Shown piece by piece: positions 35,707 to 43,796 of a stretch of DNA of 64,000 nt. The stretch's first letter is position 1; every line of letters begins with the position of its first letter. Origin of the DNA: Bin103 sp002238925. Its GTDB lineage: Bacteria; Spirochaetota; Spirochaetia; SZUA-6; Bin103. A program made the translations under genes and the position numbers. The stretch covers positions 3,658,001 to 3,722,000 of the forward strand of contig OZ242313.1 in the NCBI GenBank assembly GCA_965208065.1, in the 5' to 3' direction. The notes under the pieces are model-generated. The model was not told the DNA's origin. It saw only the letters and a list, made by a program, of their open reading frames with translations, and made no database searches.

Positions 35707-36452
35707 GCCCTCAGCGCCTGGACTTGCGGTACCTCATCACGTGGGAAGGACGCTGGTACGTGGGCAGCGGCTACCAGTCAGCGACCGCGGACCGTCTGCA
35801 GCGCCGCTTCCGCCGTGGCGACCGAGAGCTCCCGTTCGTCCCCGGCTCCCAGATCAAGGGTGTGCTGCGCCACCGGTGCGAACGGCTCGCGCTGTCCCTC
35901 GGTTCTGAGGTAATCGACCCGCATGTCGGAGCCGAACGTGGCGACCGGGGCCTCGTTGCGCACTTCCGCCCTCTGGCGACGTCTGACTTGCTGATCGACC
36001 GATTGTTCGGAAGCCGGTACCAGGGCGAATGCCTGTTCGTGACCAACGCCGTACCGACAACCGGTGTCTCGGCCAACGCGACCGGGGTAGCGTCGCGGAC
36101 TACGATCGACCGCACCACCGGGACGGTGATGGACCAGCATCTATTCAGCACCGAACTAGTCGACGCGCATGTCAGCCTGAACGGAGAAGTCCGCGCTCGC
36201 CATCCCGGCGGTGTTCTGACGCAAGACAACGACGGCTTTCCGTACGAATACGCGCTTCTGGTGGCGGGAATCCTGTCCCTGGACACCCTGGGCGGCGACA
36301 ATAGCGTCGGTCTCGGGCAGTGCGAAGTCAGGATCGAATCATTGCGTTGGAATGGCCAAGACACGAGTCCTGCTCTTGCCGTTCAGAGCTTCAAGGAAGA
36401 GGTTGATTGGGCTGTAATGGTTGATCTGCTACGCGAGGAGAAAACGCATTGA
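35703..36452 (+). CDS. Type III-D Cas7 (Csm3-like RAMP), first
   Basis: The 249-residue backbone subunit starts at the GTG at 35703. The RAMP signature is LPFVPGSQIKGVLRHRCERL, preceded by YVGSGYQSATADRLQRR. D30 in that loop is the candidate for the Csm3-type Asp that cleaves target RNA. The C-terminal part has the glycine-rich strand TLGGDNSVGLGQCEVRIESL. It corresponds by position to the Cas7 part of the Cas7-Cas5-Cas11 fusion of III-Dv systems. It overlaps csx10 as TTGA. Confidence 0.88.
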   Translation: MSPQRLDLRYLITWEGRWYVGSGYQSATADRLQRRFRRGDRELPFVPGSQIKGVLRHRCERLALSLGSEVIDPHVGAERGDRGLVAHFRPLATSDLLIDRLFGSRYQGECLFVTNAVPTTGVSANATGVASRTTIDRTTGTVMDQHLFSTELVDAHVSLNGEVRARHPGGVLTQDNDGFPYEYALLVAGILSLDTLGGDNSVGLGQCEVRIESLRWNGQDTSPALAVQSFKEEVDWAVMVDLLREEKTH

Positions 36453-37702
36453 AGGAAGTCCGTGTCCGCGCGCAACTGCTCGCGCCGATAGCCATTAAGC
36501 GCGATCGGCAATCCGAGCGCTCCGAAGGCGTGCCGTCGGTTGCCGGCACACTCGTTCGGGGAGCCTTGGCATCTCTCTACCTGCAACGTCACGAGCGCCC
36601 GGACGGCGACTTCGCGCACCTGTTTCTGAACGAATCGACCTGTCGTTTCGGACCGCTTGATCCCGGTCCGCGCATCTTTCCGGTCACCGCCGTGTCCTGC
36701 AAGCGCGAAGGGCTCGGACACGCGCTGGCGGACCACCTGTGGTTCCGAGTTGCGCAACACCACTTGGACGGGCGCGTGTCCGACGCCGCCGACGACGCGT
36801 GGCGCCAGTGTACTCAATGCACCGCTGACCTGAGACGACAGAGAGGCTTCTGGTGCGACCATAGCGGCCGTCTGCGTGAGATGAAGAGCAATACGCATCA
36901 GGTGGCCGCCCATGTTGGCATCGACCGTCGCACCGGCACTGCGGCGGAGTCCATGTTCTATACGCTGGAAGCCCTGACTCCCTCCGCGGCCGAGACCGAC
37001 CTCTACGGCTGGATCAAGGCCGATGACGCCGCACTTCACGCCCTGCGACGGCTCCTGGAGGAGGAGTGCTGGCGGATTTCGGTAGGTCATGCACGCACGC
37101 GCGGCTATGGCGACATGCGACTGTGGTTGGACACACCGGCCGAGCGCGACGACATGCCGTCCCGTGTCCGCCGTTGGAGCCAATGGAGCGACGATCTGAC
37201 CCGTTTTCTCACCTCGCCGCCGTTCTCGGTGCGCAACCCCGCTCTCGATGGGTTCTACTTCTCTCTTTCGTTCCCCGCAGGCGCGGTGATCGTCGATCGC
37301 GTTCTCCGGTATACGCTCGATCCGTCGGACATGATCGACTGGTTGCCGCCCATGCCCGACGTTGCGGCTGCATTCCCGCTGCACGAGCGCCCGGTCAGGC
37401 GCCTCGAATCGGGCGGCGCGGTGCGCTGGATCGCCGCCGCCACCGGACACGAACGGCTGCGGGGCTGGAACGCCGCGCACGGCCTGCCGCGTCAGGACGA
37501 GTGGGCGGTAGCGCGCGGCTCCGTATACGTCTATCACTTCGAGGGTTCACCGCAACAACGTGAGGGAATCATCGCCCGACTTGCCGCACTGTCTGAGGAT
37601 GGCGCCGGCATGCGACGCAACGAGGGGTTCGGTGCGGTGCTGGTGTCCGATGAGTTTCACCACAGATTCTACAACCAGGAGGCGCAGCCGTGCATGTGTT
37701 GA
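36449..37702 (+). CDS. csx10: Type III-D Csx10 (Cas5-like RAMP)
   Basis: The 417-residue subunit starts at a TTG overlapping the previous stop, the only start near the family N-terminus (VRAQLLAPIAIKRDRQSERS). Csx10 is the III-D Cas5 that holds the crRNA 5' tag. Visible family features are VAGTLVRGALASLYLQR and a cysteine pair CTQC (with a further C in FWCDHSG). Near the end come GHARTRGYGDMRLWL and the C-terminal RRNEGFGAVLVSDEFHHRFY. It overlaps cas11 by 13 bases. Confidence 0.9.
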   Translation: MKEVRVRAQLLAPIAIKRDRQSERSEGVPSVAGTLVRGALASLYLQRHERPDGDFAHLFLNESTCRFGPLDPGPRIFPVTAVSCKREGLGHALADHLWFRVAQHHLDGRVSDAADDAWRQCTQCTADLRRQRGFWCDHSGRLREMKSNTHQVAAHVGIDRRTGTAAESMFYTLEALTPSAAETDLYGWIKADDAALHALRRLLEEECWRISVGHARTRGYGDMRLWLDTPAERDDMPSRVRRWSQWSDDLTRFLTSPPFSVRNPALDGFYFSLSFPAGAVIVDRVLRYTLDPSDMIDWLPPMPDVAAAFPLHERPVRRLESGGAVRWIAAATGHERLRGWNAAHGLPRQDEWAVARGSVYVYHFEGSPQQREGIIARLAALSEDGAGMRRNEGFGAVLVSDEFHHRFYNQEAQPCMC

Positions 37703-38100
37703 ATGTCGAGTTGATCCACAAAGCCGATTGCTGGATTGACGAGAACCATGAGGAGTTCACGCCGTTGGGCGAGAAACTCTTCACGCAATTCAGGTCCGAA
37801 AAGGGTAACGCCAGTACGCAGGTCCGCAACCTGCAACAGATCGCCTGCTCCGCCACGCGCTTTGCCGACATTGAGGACTTCGTCAAGAACCAGATGGGCA
37901 GGGGCGACCAGAAGTGGAAGGCTGTGGGGAACGACGTTCTTCGACAGCTATCGCGGTTGCGGAAACACAGCGAAACAATCGATGCGGACGACGCAAACCG
38001 GATGGCGTTTCGTCTGCGCCTTGCTCGCAGTTGGGTCCGGGCGGTAGTTGGTGACTACCTGTTTCGCCTTGCGCTCGACCAGATGGATCACACGGCATGA
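37690..38100 (+). CDS. Type III-D small subunit Cas11
   Basis: The 136-residue protein is almost entirely helical (STQVRNLQQIACSATRFADI, NDVLRQLSRLRKHSETIDAD, RLARSWVRAVVGDYLFRLAL). Size and position, right after csx10, match the Csm2/Cmr5-like small subunit. That subunit lines the target-RNA channel and bridges Cas10 to Cas7. In III-Dv this domain is fused to the end of Cas7-Cas5. The GTG at 37690 overlaps csx10. The call rests on context and helicity. Confidence 0.7.
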   Translation: MHVLNVELIHKADCWIDENHEEFTPLGEKLFTQFRSEKGNASTQVRNLQQIACSATRFADIEDFVKNQMGRGDQKWKAVGNDVLRQLSRLRKHSETIDADDANRMAFRLRLARSWVRAVVGDYLFRLALDQMDHTA

Positions 38101-38627
38101 CGACCGTTGATCGGTTGTCCGACACGGTTTATCGAGACCAGGCACGCAAGCGGCTGGACGATCTGGTCGGGGACGGCAAGGTCCCCGTAGAGAGAGCACA
38201 GATCTACGGTCTGCGCCACATCGCCCGCCAGCAGCCGGGAAACGTCAGAGAGTTTGCCCAGCATCAGCGCGAGCGTGCCGAACGTAAGCAGGAAAACGTC
38301 TCGGAAAGTGTAAGGCCCAGTTTGCAGGCGGAAATCGACTTCTGGTCTCTAGTGGACGATCTCTGCGGTTCTCGTACCAAGTGGTCCGTGCGCAGGGAAG
38401 GACTCGCTCACGCTCCTCAAAACATTCGTGAAGAGAACATCCCGACGAAGAGCCAATGCAATACCGATGCCGACCGCACGCTTCGTAATCAACTCAAGAA
38501 GCGCCAACGGGCTTGGCTCCACCGCTGGACCTGCGATCACGTTCCGGCCTTCTTCGAACGCTTCTGTACAGACGCCCTGTACCGTCGGGAAACCCAGGTA
38601 ATCAATCTTGAGAGGAACACAACATGA
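38097..38627 (+). CDS. Unknown protein inside the III-D operon
   Basis: The 176-residue, highly basic and polar product is coupled on both sides by ATGA overlaps. The N-terminal part is helical and begins YRDQARKRLDDLVGDGKVPV, ERAQIYGLRHIARQQPGNVR. The middle contains FWSLVDDLCGSRTKWSVRRE and the C-terminus is RAWLHRWTCDHVPAFFERFC. I do not recognise a family and see no catalytic motif. It lies between cas11 and the second cas7, a place with no counterpart in the fused III-Dv operon as I know it. It could be an accessory subunit, a DNA/RNA-binding regulator or an anti-target factor. Confidence 0.75.
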   Translation: MTTVDRLSDTVYRDQARKRLDDLVGDGKVPVERAQIYGLRHIARQQPGNVREFAQHQRERAERKQENVSESVRPSLQAEIDFWSLVDDLCGSRTKWSVRREGLAHAPQNIREENIPTKSQCNTDADRTLRNQLKKRQRAWLHRWTCDHVPAFFERFCTDALYRRETQVINLERNTT

Positions 38628-39457
38628 CCGACTTCGGACTGCACCGCAAGACGCGCGTGAGCGCCGCTCTGGTGTTCGATACCGCGTGGCGCATTGGCTC
38701 CGGCGAGGAAGGAGAGACGATGAGCGATCTCGGCGTTTTGCGAGACCCCGGCGGCCAACCGGTGCTGCCCGGATCATCCCTCAAGGGCAAACTGCGCAGC
38801 ACTTGTGAGGCCTCGGCGCACGCCCTGGACCTCACAGCCTGCCTGCTGAGTCGCGCAGCAAGCGGCGTGAATTGCGCAAGTGACGTGCACTACTACCGGG
38901 ACGTACGTGGGCAATACCGGGAAGCCTCTCGAAGCGGCTTGGCATCCCGGGTGCGGTGGATCGACGAGCACACCTGCGACGTGTGTAAGCTGTTCGGCTC
39001 CCCGCTGCAGGCCGGCCGCTTGCGCGTGAGCGACGGCGCCTTGAGAGAATGGGCATCGGTCGTACAGGTGCGCGACGGTGTCGTGATCGACCGCGACAGT
39101 CAAACCGCGGTCGATGGTCTCAAGTACGACTACGAGGTGATCCCTCCCGGCAGCCGGTTCGCGCTTTGCATCGATCTCGAAAACCAGAATGACCAGGACA
39201 TGGCCCTGCTCGGAGCCGCGCTCTTCGATTGGCACTCCGGCAGCAGCATCGGCGGCTTTACCGGTCGCGGTCTCGGGCGCTTTCGTCTGGAAGACGTCAA
39301 GCTATCGGGTACGGACCTGAGCGACCCGGCTCAGCGCGTGAAATTCCTGACCGCGACGAGTTCGGAGGAGCGGCTCGGTGATTTGGGGGACTGGGAGAGC
39401 CGGTTCAGCGACTACATCCAGCGGCAGTTGGGACGCGCTGCCGAGGTGGGAAGGTAA
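38624..39457 (+). CDS. Type III-D Cas7 (Csm3-like RAMP), second
   Basis: The 277-residue backbone subunit has the Csm3 pattern AWRIGSGEEGETMSDLGVLR, then PVLPGSSLKGKLRSTCEASA. D35 is a candidate RNA-cleaving Asp. A CxxC-L-F-G-S block (CDVCKLFGSPLQ) may bind zinc, and VVIDRDSQTAVDGLKYDYEV is the family thumb region. The gene ends two bases before the next cas7. Together they match the two halves of the fused Cas7-2x of III-Dv. Confidence 0.9.
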   Translation: MTDFGLHRKTRVSAALVFDTAWRIGSGEEGETMSDLGVLRDPGGQPVLPGSSLKGKLRSTCEASAHALDLTACLLSRAASGVNCASDVHYYRDVRGQYREASRSGLASRVRWIDEHTCDVCKLFGSPLQAGRLRVSDGALREWASVVQVRDGVVIDRDSQTAVDGLKYDYEVIPPGSRFALCIDLENQNDQDMALLGAALFDWHSGSSIGGFTGRGLGRFRLEDVKLSGTDLSDPAQRVKFLTATSSEERLGDLGDWESRFSDYIQRQLGRAAEVGR

Positions 39458-39459
39458 TC

Positions 39460-40440
39460 ATGTTGCGGAAATGGCTTTGCCAAGCCGACGTCGTCGTCCA
39501 CATCGAACCGGTCGATCCGATACTGATCAAGAGCGGCTACGCCACCATGGACGGAGCCGACATGGTGCCAGTGTCTACCTTTCGAAACGGGCGGACCGTC
39601 TACTATCTTCCCGGCTCGTCGCTCAAGGGCATGCTCCGCAGCCACCTCGAACGGATCGCCCGTACCTTGCTGCCGTGCAGCGTGTGTCTGCCCTACTATG
39701 GCGACAAGGGAATGGTCTCCGTCCCGGTCGATGAGGAGAAGGAATCGTACGGCTGCGGATTCCGTTCGCGCGGTAAGAAAAAGGACGTGGCATCGGTTGC
39801 ATACGCCGACTCGTGCGCCGCGTGCCGCCTGTTCGGCTCGCTGAAGTTCGCCGGACGGTTCAGCATCGGCGACGCCTATCCTCTGCCGAATCACGAGCCC
39901 ACACCCAATACGCGCAACGGCGTAGGCATCGATCGCTTCACTGGAGGAACTGTGCGGGGCGTGTTGTTCGACCTGCAAGCCCTGGTCGGAGGTAAGTTCG
40001 AGGCTAATGTTCGCCTCACCAACTTCGAACTCTGGCAACTTGCCGGCCTCAAGCTGTTGCTGACCGACCTGCAGGACGAGATGATCGCCGTGGGTTCGGG
40101 ACGCAGCCGTGGGTTCGGCCGGGTACGCGCCGAGGTCCGCTCGTTCCGCCTGACCTATCCGTATCCGAGTCTGAACACGGAGGCTTCGCTGGCGGGATTG
40201 GGGCAACTCGCGACTCCACAGGAGCGGGAAGCGTATCGTCTGCATGACTGGACACCGGACCAGCCGGTCAGGTTGCCGGCGTCGCAGCTACGCGGCGTGC
40301 GTCGGCAGTACGATCTGGACGCCGATTGGTCGCAACGATTGCGGGCCGTGATTCCGGCTTTCGAGGCGTTCTTGCAGTGGCACGGCGGACCACACGGTGA
40401 AGTACCTGGCAGCCGCACCGAGCGGAACACGGGAGCATGA
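39460..40440 (+). CDS. Type III-D Cas7 (Csm3-like RAMP), third
   Basis: The 326-residue RAMP has VYYLPGSSLKGMLRSHLERI after LIKSGYATMDGADMVPVS, with D34 or D31 the candidate catalytic Asp. Cysteines CSVCLPYY and SCAACRLFGSLKFA may coordinate zinc. VGIDRFTGGTVRGVLFDLQA is the family mid-region. SGRSRGFGRVRAEVRSF is the glycine-rich strand. The last 90 residues are an extra helical tail not present in the second Cas7. It overlaps csx19 as ATGA. Confidence 0.9.
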   Translation: MLRKWLCQADVVVHIEPVDPILIKSGYATMDGADMVPVSTFRNGRTVYYLPGSSLKGMLRSHLERIARTLLPCSVCLPYYGDKGMVSVPVDEEKESYGCGFRSRGKKKDVASVAYADSCAACRLFGSLKFAGRFSIGDAYPLPNHEPTPNTRNGVGIDRFTGGTVRGVLFDLQALVGGKFEANVRLTNFELWQLAGLKLLLTDLQDEMIAVGSGRSRGFGRVRAEVRSFRLTYPYPSLNTEASLAGLGQLATPQEREAYRLHDWTPDQPVRLPASQLRGVRRQYDLDADWSQRLRAVIPAFEAFLQWHGGPHGEVPGSRTERNTGA

Positions 40441-41030
40441 AAGCAGCAGCCTTGAAAGCGACGGATCTGACGCGGAACGGGTTTCTTGATCTTGTCGGGA
40501 ATCTCGCTCCGCCGGACGCCGCCGCACCGCGTCGCGTCTGGCTGGAAGCCGCGAATGGCTGGGCCTTCGACTGGTGGCCGGGACTGGAACACAAGCTGCG
40601 TTGGTGTTGTGCAGGACGTGAACCGGTTGACGAACGCGCCGGAGATTGCATGTCTCGGTCCACGGCCGGCCGGCTGTTCGCTTCCGACGGCGAGCTGCGT
40701 TGGCGCGTGATTCCAGCGCTCGGCGAAGCGTGCTGGCGCACGATCTTCCTCGGCCGTGCCGCCTGGACAGGCACGGCACTGGAGGACCGCTCCGAGTACC
40801 TGCGCGGTCTGCAGCCATGGCGGGATCGTTTCTTCCTGTGGGGCCAACAGTCGGACGCGACCCTGGGCGAGTGGATCGAATTGCGTATCCCGCACCGCTT
40901 CCGCTATCCGGTTGCCGGCAATCCGGTCAACGTCACGGCGCTGGTCGAGCAGTGGCGGGACGCCGCCGGTGAGCCGCACTTCCTCCGTCTGTGCGATCTG
41001 GAACCCGCTACGGGAGTATCCGATGCCTGA
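40437..41030 (+). CDS. csx19: Type III-D accessory subunit Csx19 (TIGR03984)
   Basis: The 197-residue product has the Csx19-family core TAGRLFASDGELRWRVIPAL and WEQ/WGQ-type text FFLWGQQSDATLGEWIELRI, then HRFRYPVAGNPVNVTALVEQW. Csx19 is restricted to III-D loci and is a small subunit of the III-Dv effector. It overlaps the insertion-type cas7 by 8 bases. Confidence 0.85.
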   Translation: MKAAALKATDLTRNGFLDLVGNLAPPDAAAPRRVWLEAANGWAFDWWPGLEHKLRWCCAGREPVDERAGDCMSRSTAGRLFASDGELRWRVIPALGEACWRTIFLGRAAWTGTALEDRSEYLRGLQPWRDRFFLWGQQSDATLGEWIELRIPHRFRYPVAGNPVNVTALVEQWRDAAGEPHFLRLCDLEPATGVSDA

Positions 41031-42114
41031 AGGTGCACCACACTGGAACCCATACCGATGGGTTACCACCAGCGACAGTGCCGTCGAGCACGACGTGCCG
41101 CGCTATCATCACCGCCTGAGCGGACTCTCGGGGCGCCTGTGGTGCGAGATCGAAGCACTGACACCGTTGCTCATCGGTGATGGCCACGGCCGATTCGTCC
41201 GCCACGACGGCAGCCGTGCCCCGTATCTCCCGGCTGCCTCGCTCAAGGGCGCGATTCGTTCCGTGGCGGAGGTCGTCGGCAATTGCGCCGTACCTTTCCC
41301 TAATGTTTCGGTCGATGATCTCCATCGGCTGGCCAATGCGCGGCGCGGCTTGCAACTCGATGTTACCTCACGGCTGTTCGGTTATTTGGACCGTGGCAGT
41401 GTGTTTGCCGGTCTGGTCCGCTTCGGCGACGCCGAAATGCTTGCTGGACACCATTCACCGGTTGATCAGTGGCCGCGATATACCGTTGCGGTTGGCCAAC
41501 CCAAACCTACACACGATGCCTTCTACCCTGCAAAGAACAAACGCAAATTCTACCATCACCACCCCGGTGCGAAGCGGCTCATGGCGCCGCAACCGAATAT
41601 CAATCAGACGCACGACGTACAGCCCGCCCCGCCGCGAACCCGCTTCCACTTCACGGTCGACTACGGGAACCTGCGAGACGACGAACTCGACCTGCTGCTC
41701 TACTGCATGGTCCTCGAAGAGCGAACCACCGTCATGCTCGGCCCAGCCGCTCTTGGCCGCGACGCCGGCCAGCCCGGCGAGACGCTCCACGGACCCTTGC
41801 GCCACAAGCTTGGCGGTGCAAAACCCCACGGCGCCGGATCAGTCCAAATTCGCGTGACGAAGCTGAGTGTACGGGAAGATCAGGCGGCCCGGTATCGCGA
41901 CGGGAACGACTCCGTCAAGACACTGGAAGGAGACTCGCTCTCGGTTGAACTTGCCCGACGCACCGACCCGTTCCGAACCCGCACTGACCGAACCATGCAG
42001 GAGTTTCGCGCCTTGCTGATATACTCCACGGCAGACCCTCGGCGTCCCATTCAGTACCCAACCTATCGTTGGTTTCAGACGGGATCACGGACCGCCCTGA
42101 AGCCAACGATTTAG
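41023..42114 (+). CDS. Type III-D Cas7 with insertion (TIGR03986-like RAMP)
   Basis: The 363-residue RAMP starts at the ATG at 41023. An aromatic NPYRWV near the N-terminus and PYLPAASLKGAIRSVAEVVG fit the TIGR03986 family. Its loop before PYLP (LIGDGHGRFVRHDG) differs from the other Cas7 copies. A long insertion rich in basic and aromatic residues (KNKRKFYHHHPGAKRLMA) lies mid-protein. It corresponds to the Cas7-insertion subunit at the 3' end of the target duplex in III-Dv. It is the last gene of the operon; about 200 bases downstream hold no gene. Confidence 0.85.
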   Translation: MPEGAPHWNPYRWVTTSDSAVEHDVPRYHHRLSGLSGRLWCEIEALTPLLIGDGHGRFVRHDGSRAPYLPAASLKGAIRSVAEVVGNCAVPFPNVSVDDLHRLANARRGLQLDVTSRLFGYLDRGSVFAGLVRFGDAEMLAGHHSPVDQWPRYTVAVGQPKPTHDAFYPAKNKRKFYHHHPGAKRLMAPQPNINQTHDVQPAPPRTRFHFTVDYGNLRDDELDLLLYCMVLEERTTVMLGPAALGRDAGQPGETLHGPLRHKLGGAKPHGAGSVQIRVTKLSVREDQAARYRDGNDSVKTLEGDSLSVELARRTDPFRTRTDRTMQEFRALLIYSTADPRRPIQYPTYRWFQTGSRTALKPTI

Positions 42115-42319
42115 GCCCTCGATCCGGCCGGTGGTGAGTTCCTGATCGCCGCGATCGTCCGCCAAATTTCGAACCGCGACTACGTCGCCCAACACCAGCC
42201 GCGGGTCCGATCTTCTCACCATCGCTACATCCCTCACTCCGTGATCGTATATCCATATTCAGTGGGTTCTCTCGTTCTCTGCGTCGGGGGATCTTTCCTT
42301 CCACGGCTGGCGCGCTGGA
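42115..42319. other. Spacer region between III-D operon and CRISPR trailer
   Basis: No gene is seen. This is the leader-distal flank of the array. There is no clear terminator with a T-run. Confidence 0.4.
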
Positions 42320-42355
42320 GATTCAATGAGGCCGCCGATTTTCATCGGCGGAAAC
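42320..42355 (-). repeat. Degenerate terminal CRISPR repeat
   Basis: The 36 bases match the array repeat at 31 positions. The differences lie at repeat positions 2, 19, 20, 21 and 26. Changes at 19 (G to A) and 26 (C to T) pair with each other, so the 7-base stem is kept with an A-T in place of a G-C. Loop changes explain the rest. A degenerate last repeat is normal at the leader-distal end, which fits the leader on the right. Confidence 0.9.
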
Positions 42356-42382
42356 TCGCAGAGGGCTGGATCTAGGCGTAGC

Positions 42383-43779
42383 GAGATATTGTCAAGTGTT
42401 GTGGATGAGGCGTGAATTGCGAGCGCCGTCATCCCTTGATCCGGTTGCCTAAGCAGCTGCCTCCGTCAGCTCGCCGTCGACGAATTTCCGCCCCTCGATC
42501 ACCAGCGGGATCAGCTTGAATCCCATCAGTCGGCGCCAGGTCTTCTCCGCCTCCAACGCCAACTTTCACACCATCGTCAGGGTCGCCGTCCGCGAACCGC
42601 AGCCCTTCGTCCGCTTAGTCCACAACCGCACCGTGGCGTACGTGGATTCGATCGGGTTGCTGGTCCGCAGATGTACCCAGTGGGCCGCCGGAAACGCGTA
42701 GAAGCTGAACAACGACTGCTCGTCCTTACACAGGCATTCGACCGCCTTCGGATACTTGTCCGCCCACGCCTCGCAGAATTGATCGAACGCTTTCTTGGCC
42801 TCCTCCAGCGACGGTGCCTGCCACATCTCGCGGATCATCGCCTTGCCTTTGCTCTGCACCGACTTCGGCATCTTGTCCAATACGTTGCCAGACTTATGGA
42901 ACCAGCACGTTTGCTCGCGCGTACCCGGATACACTTCCCGCAACGCCTTCCAGAACCCCAGCGCTCCGTCGGCCGTTGCCAGCCGCGGCCCGATCACCAG
43001 CCCGCGCCGCCGCAGATCCAGCAGTATTTCTCGCCAGGACGCCGCGCTCTCCCGATAGCCGTCGCTCACCGCCACCAATTCCTTGTTGCCGTGCTCGTCC
43101 GCTGCCATGATCACCAGGATGCAACTACGCTCCTCATCCAGCCGGACGTTCACATGCAGCCGGTCCGCCCAGAAGTACACGTACCGCTTGCCGCTCAGAT
43201 CCTGCCGCGCCCATCCCTGATAATCCTGCTCCCACACCGCCTTCAGGCGGACCACGCTGTTCGCGCTCAGCCCAGGCGCTCCGTCTCCCAGGATTGCCTT
43301 CAGGGCCTCCGAGAAATCCCCCGTCAACACTCCTTTCAGGTACAGCACCGGTATCAGGCTGTCCACGCTCGCCACCCGCTTCAGATAGCGCGGCAGGATC
43401 GCGCTGCTGAACCTCTCTTCCCCCTCCTTGACCAGCTGGCGGTCGTCCACCCGCGGCTGCTTGATCGGCACCCGGCCTATCCCGGTCACCAACTCCCGCA
43501 CCGGCATGTGCCCGTTGCGCACCACCTTCCGGTGGCCGTTCTCGTCTATTTTGTCGGCGTGTTTGTCGATGAACAGCGCCACCTCAGCTTCCATCGCCTG
43601 GGCCAGCATCTGCTGCGCTCCCCGGCGTGCTCGTTCCTCCAGTACCGATCCAGGCCCTTGTGCCTTGATGTCCCTCAGCTTAATATTCTCCACGAGCGCA
43701 CTCCTTCGATTCGTGGGTCGAATCTTTCATTTCAAAGGGGCGCTCATTTTACCTCATCCACAACTTGTGATCATATCCC
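42383..43779 (-). mobile_element. IS256-like element, copy 3, inserted within the CRISPR array
   Basis: The element is 1397 bases, with ends GAGATATTGTCAAG at 42383 and the inverse of GGGATATGATCACAAG at 43779. It separates the degenerate repeat from repeat 1. A 27-base piece of spacer lies to its left (42356-42382) and a 17-base piece to its right (43780-43796). No exact target duplication is visible. Confidence 0.9.
42449..43693 (-). pseudogene. IS256-like transposase with premature stop
   Basis: The gene starts with GTG at 43693 (MENIKLRDIKAQG). A TGG codon that follows TATLTMV in the other copies is TGA here (42566-42568). The remaining 39 codons, ending ELTEAAA at 42449, stay in frame. 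About 90% of the protein could still be made. It differs from copies 1 and 2 by many substitutions, so it is a separate, older lineage. Confidence 0.88.
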
Positions 43780-43796
43780 TAGACGCCAGCTTCCTC

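Noticed and set aside
42375..43790. Possible target duplication around IS256-like copy 3 (CTAGGCGTAGC and CTAGACGCCAGC)
   Set aside because: The two stretches are similar but not identical and are not the same distance from the ends, so they are not a duplication.
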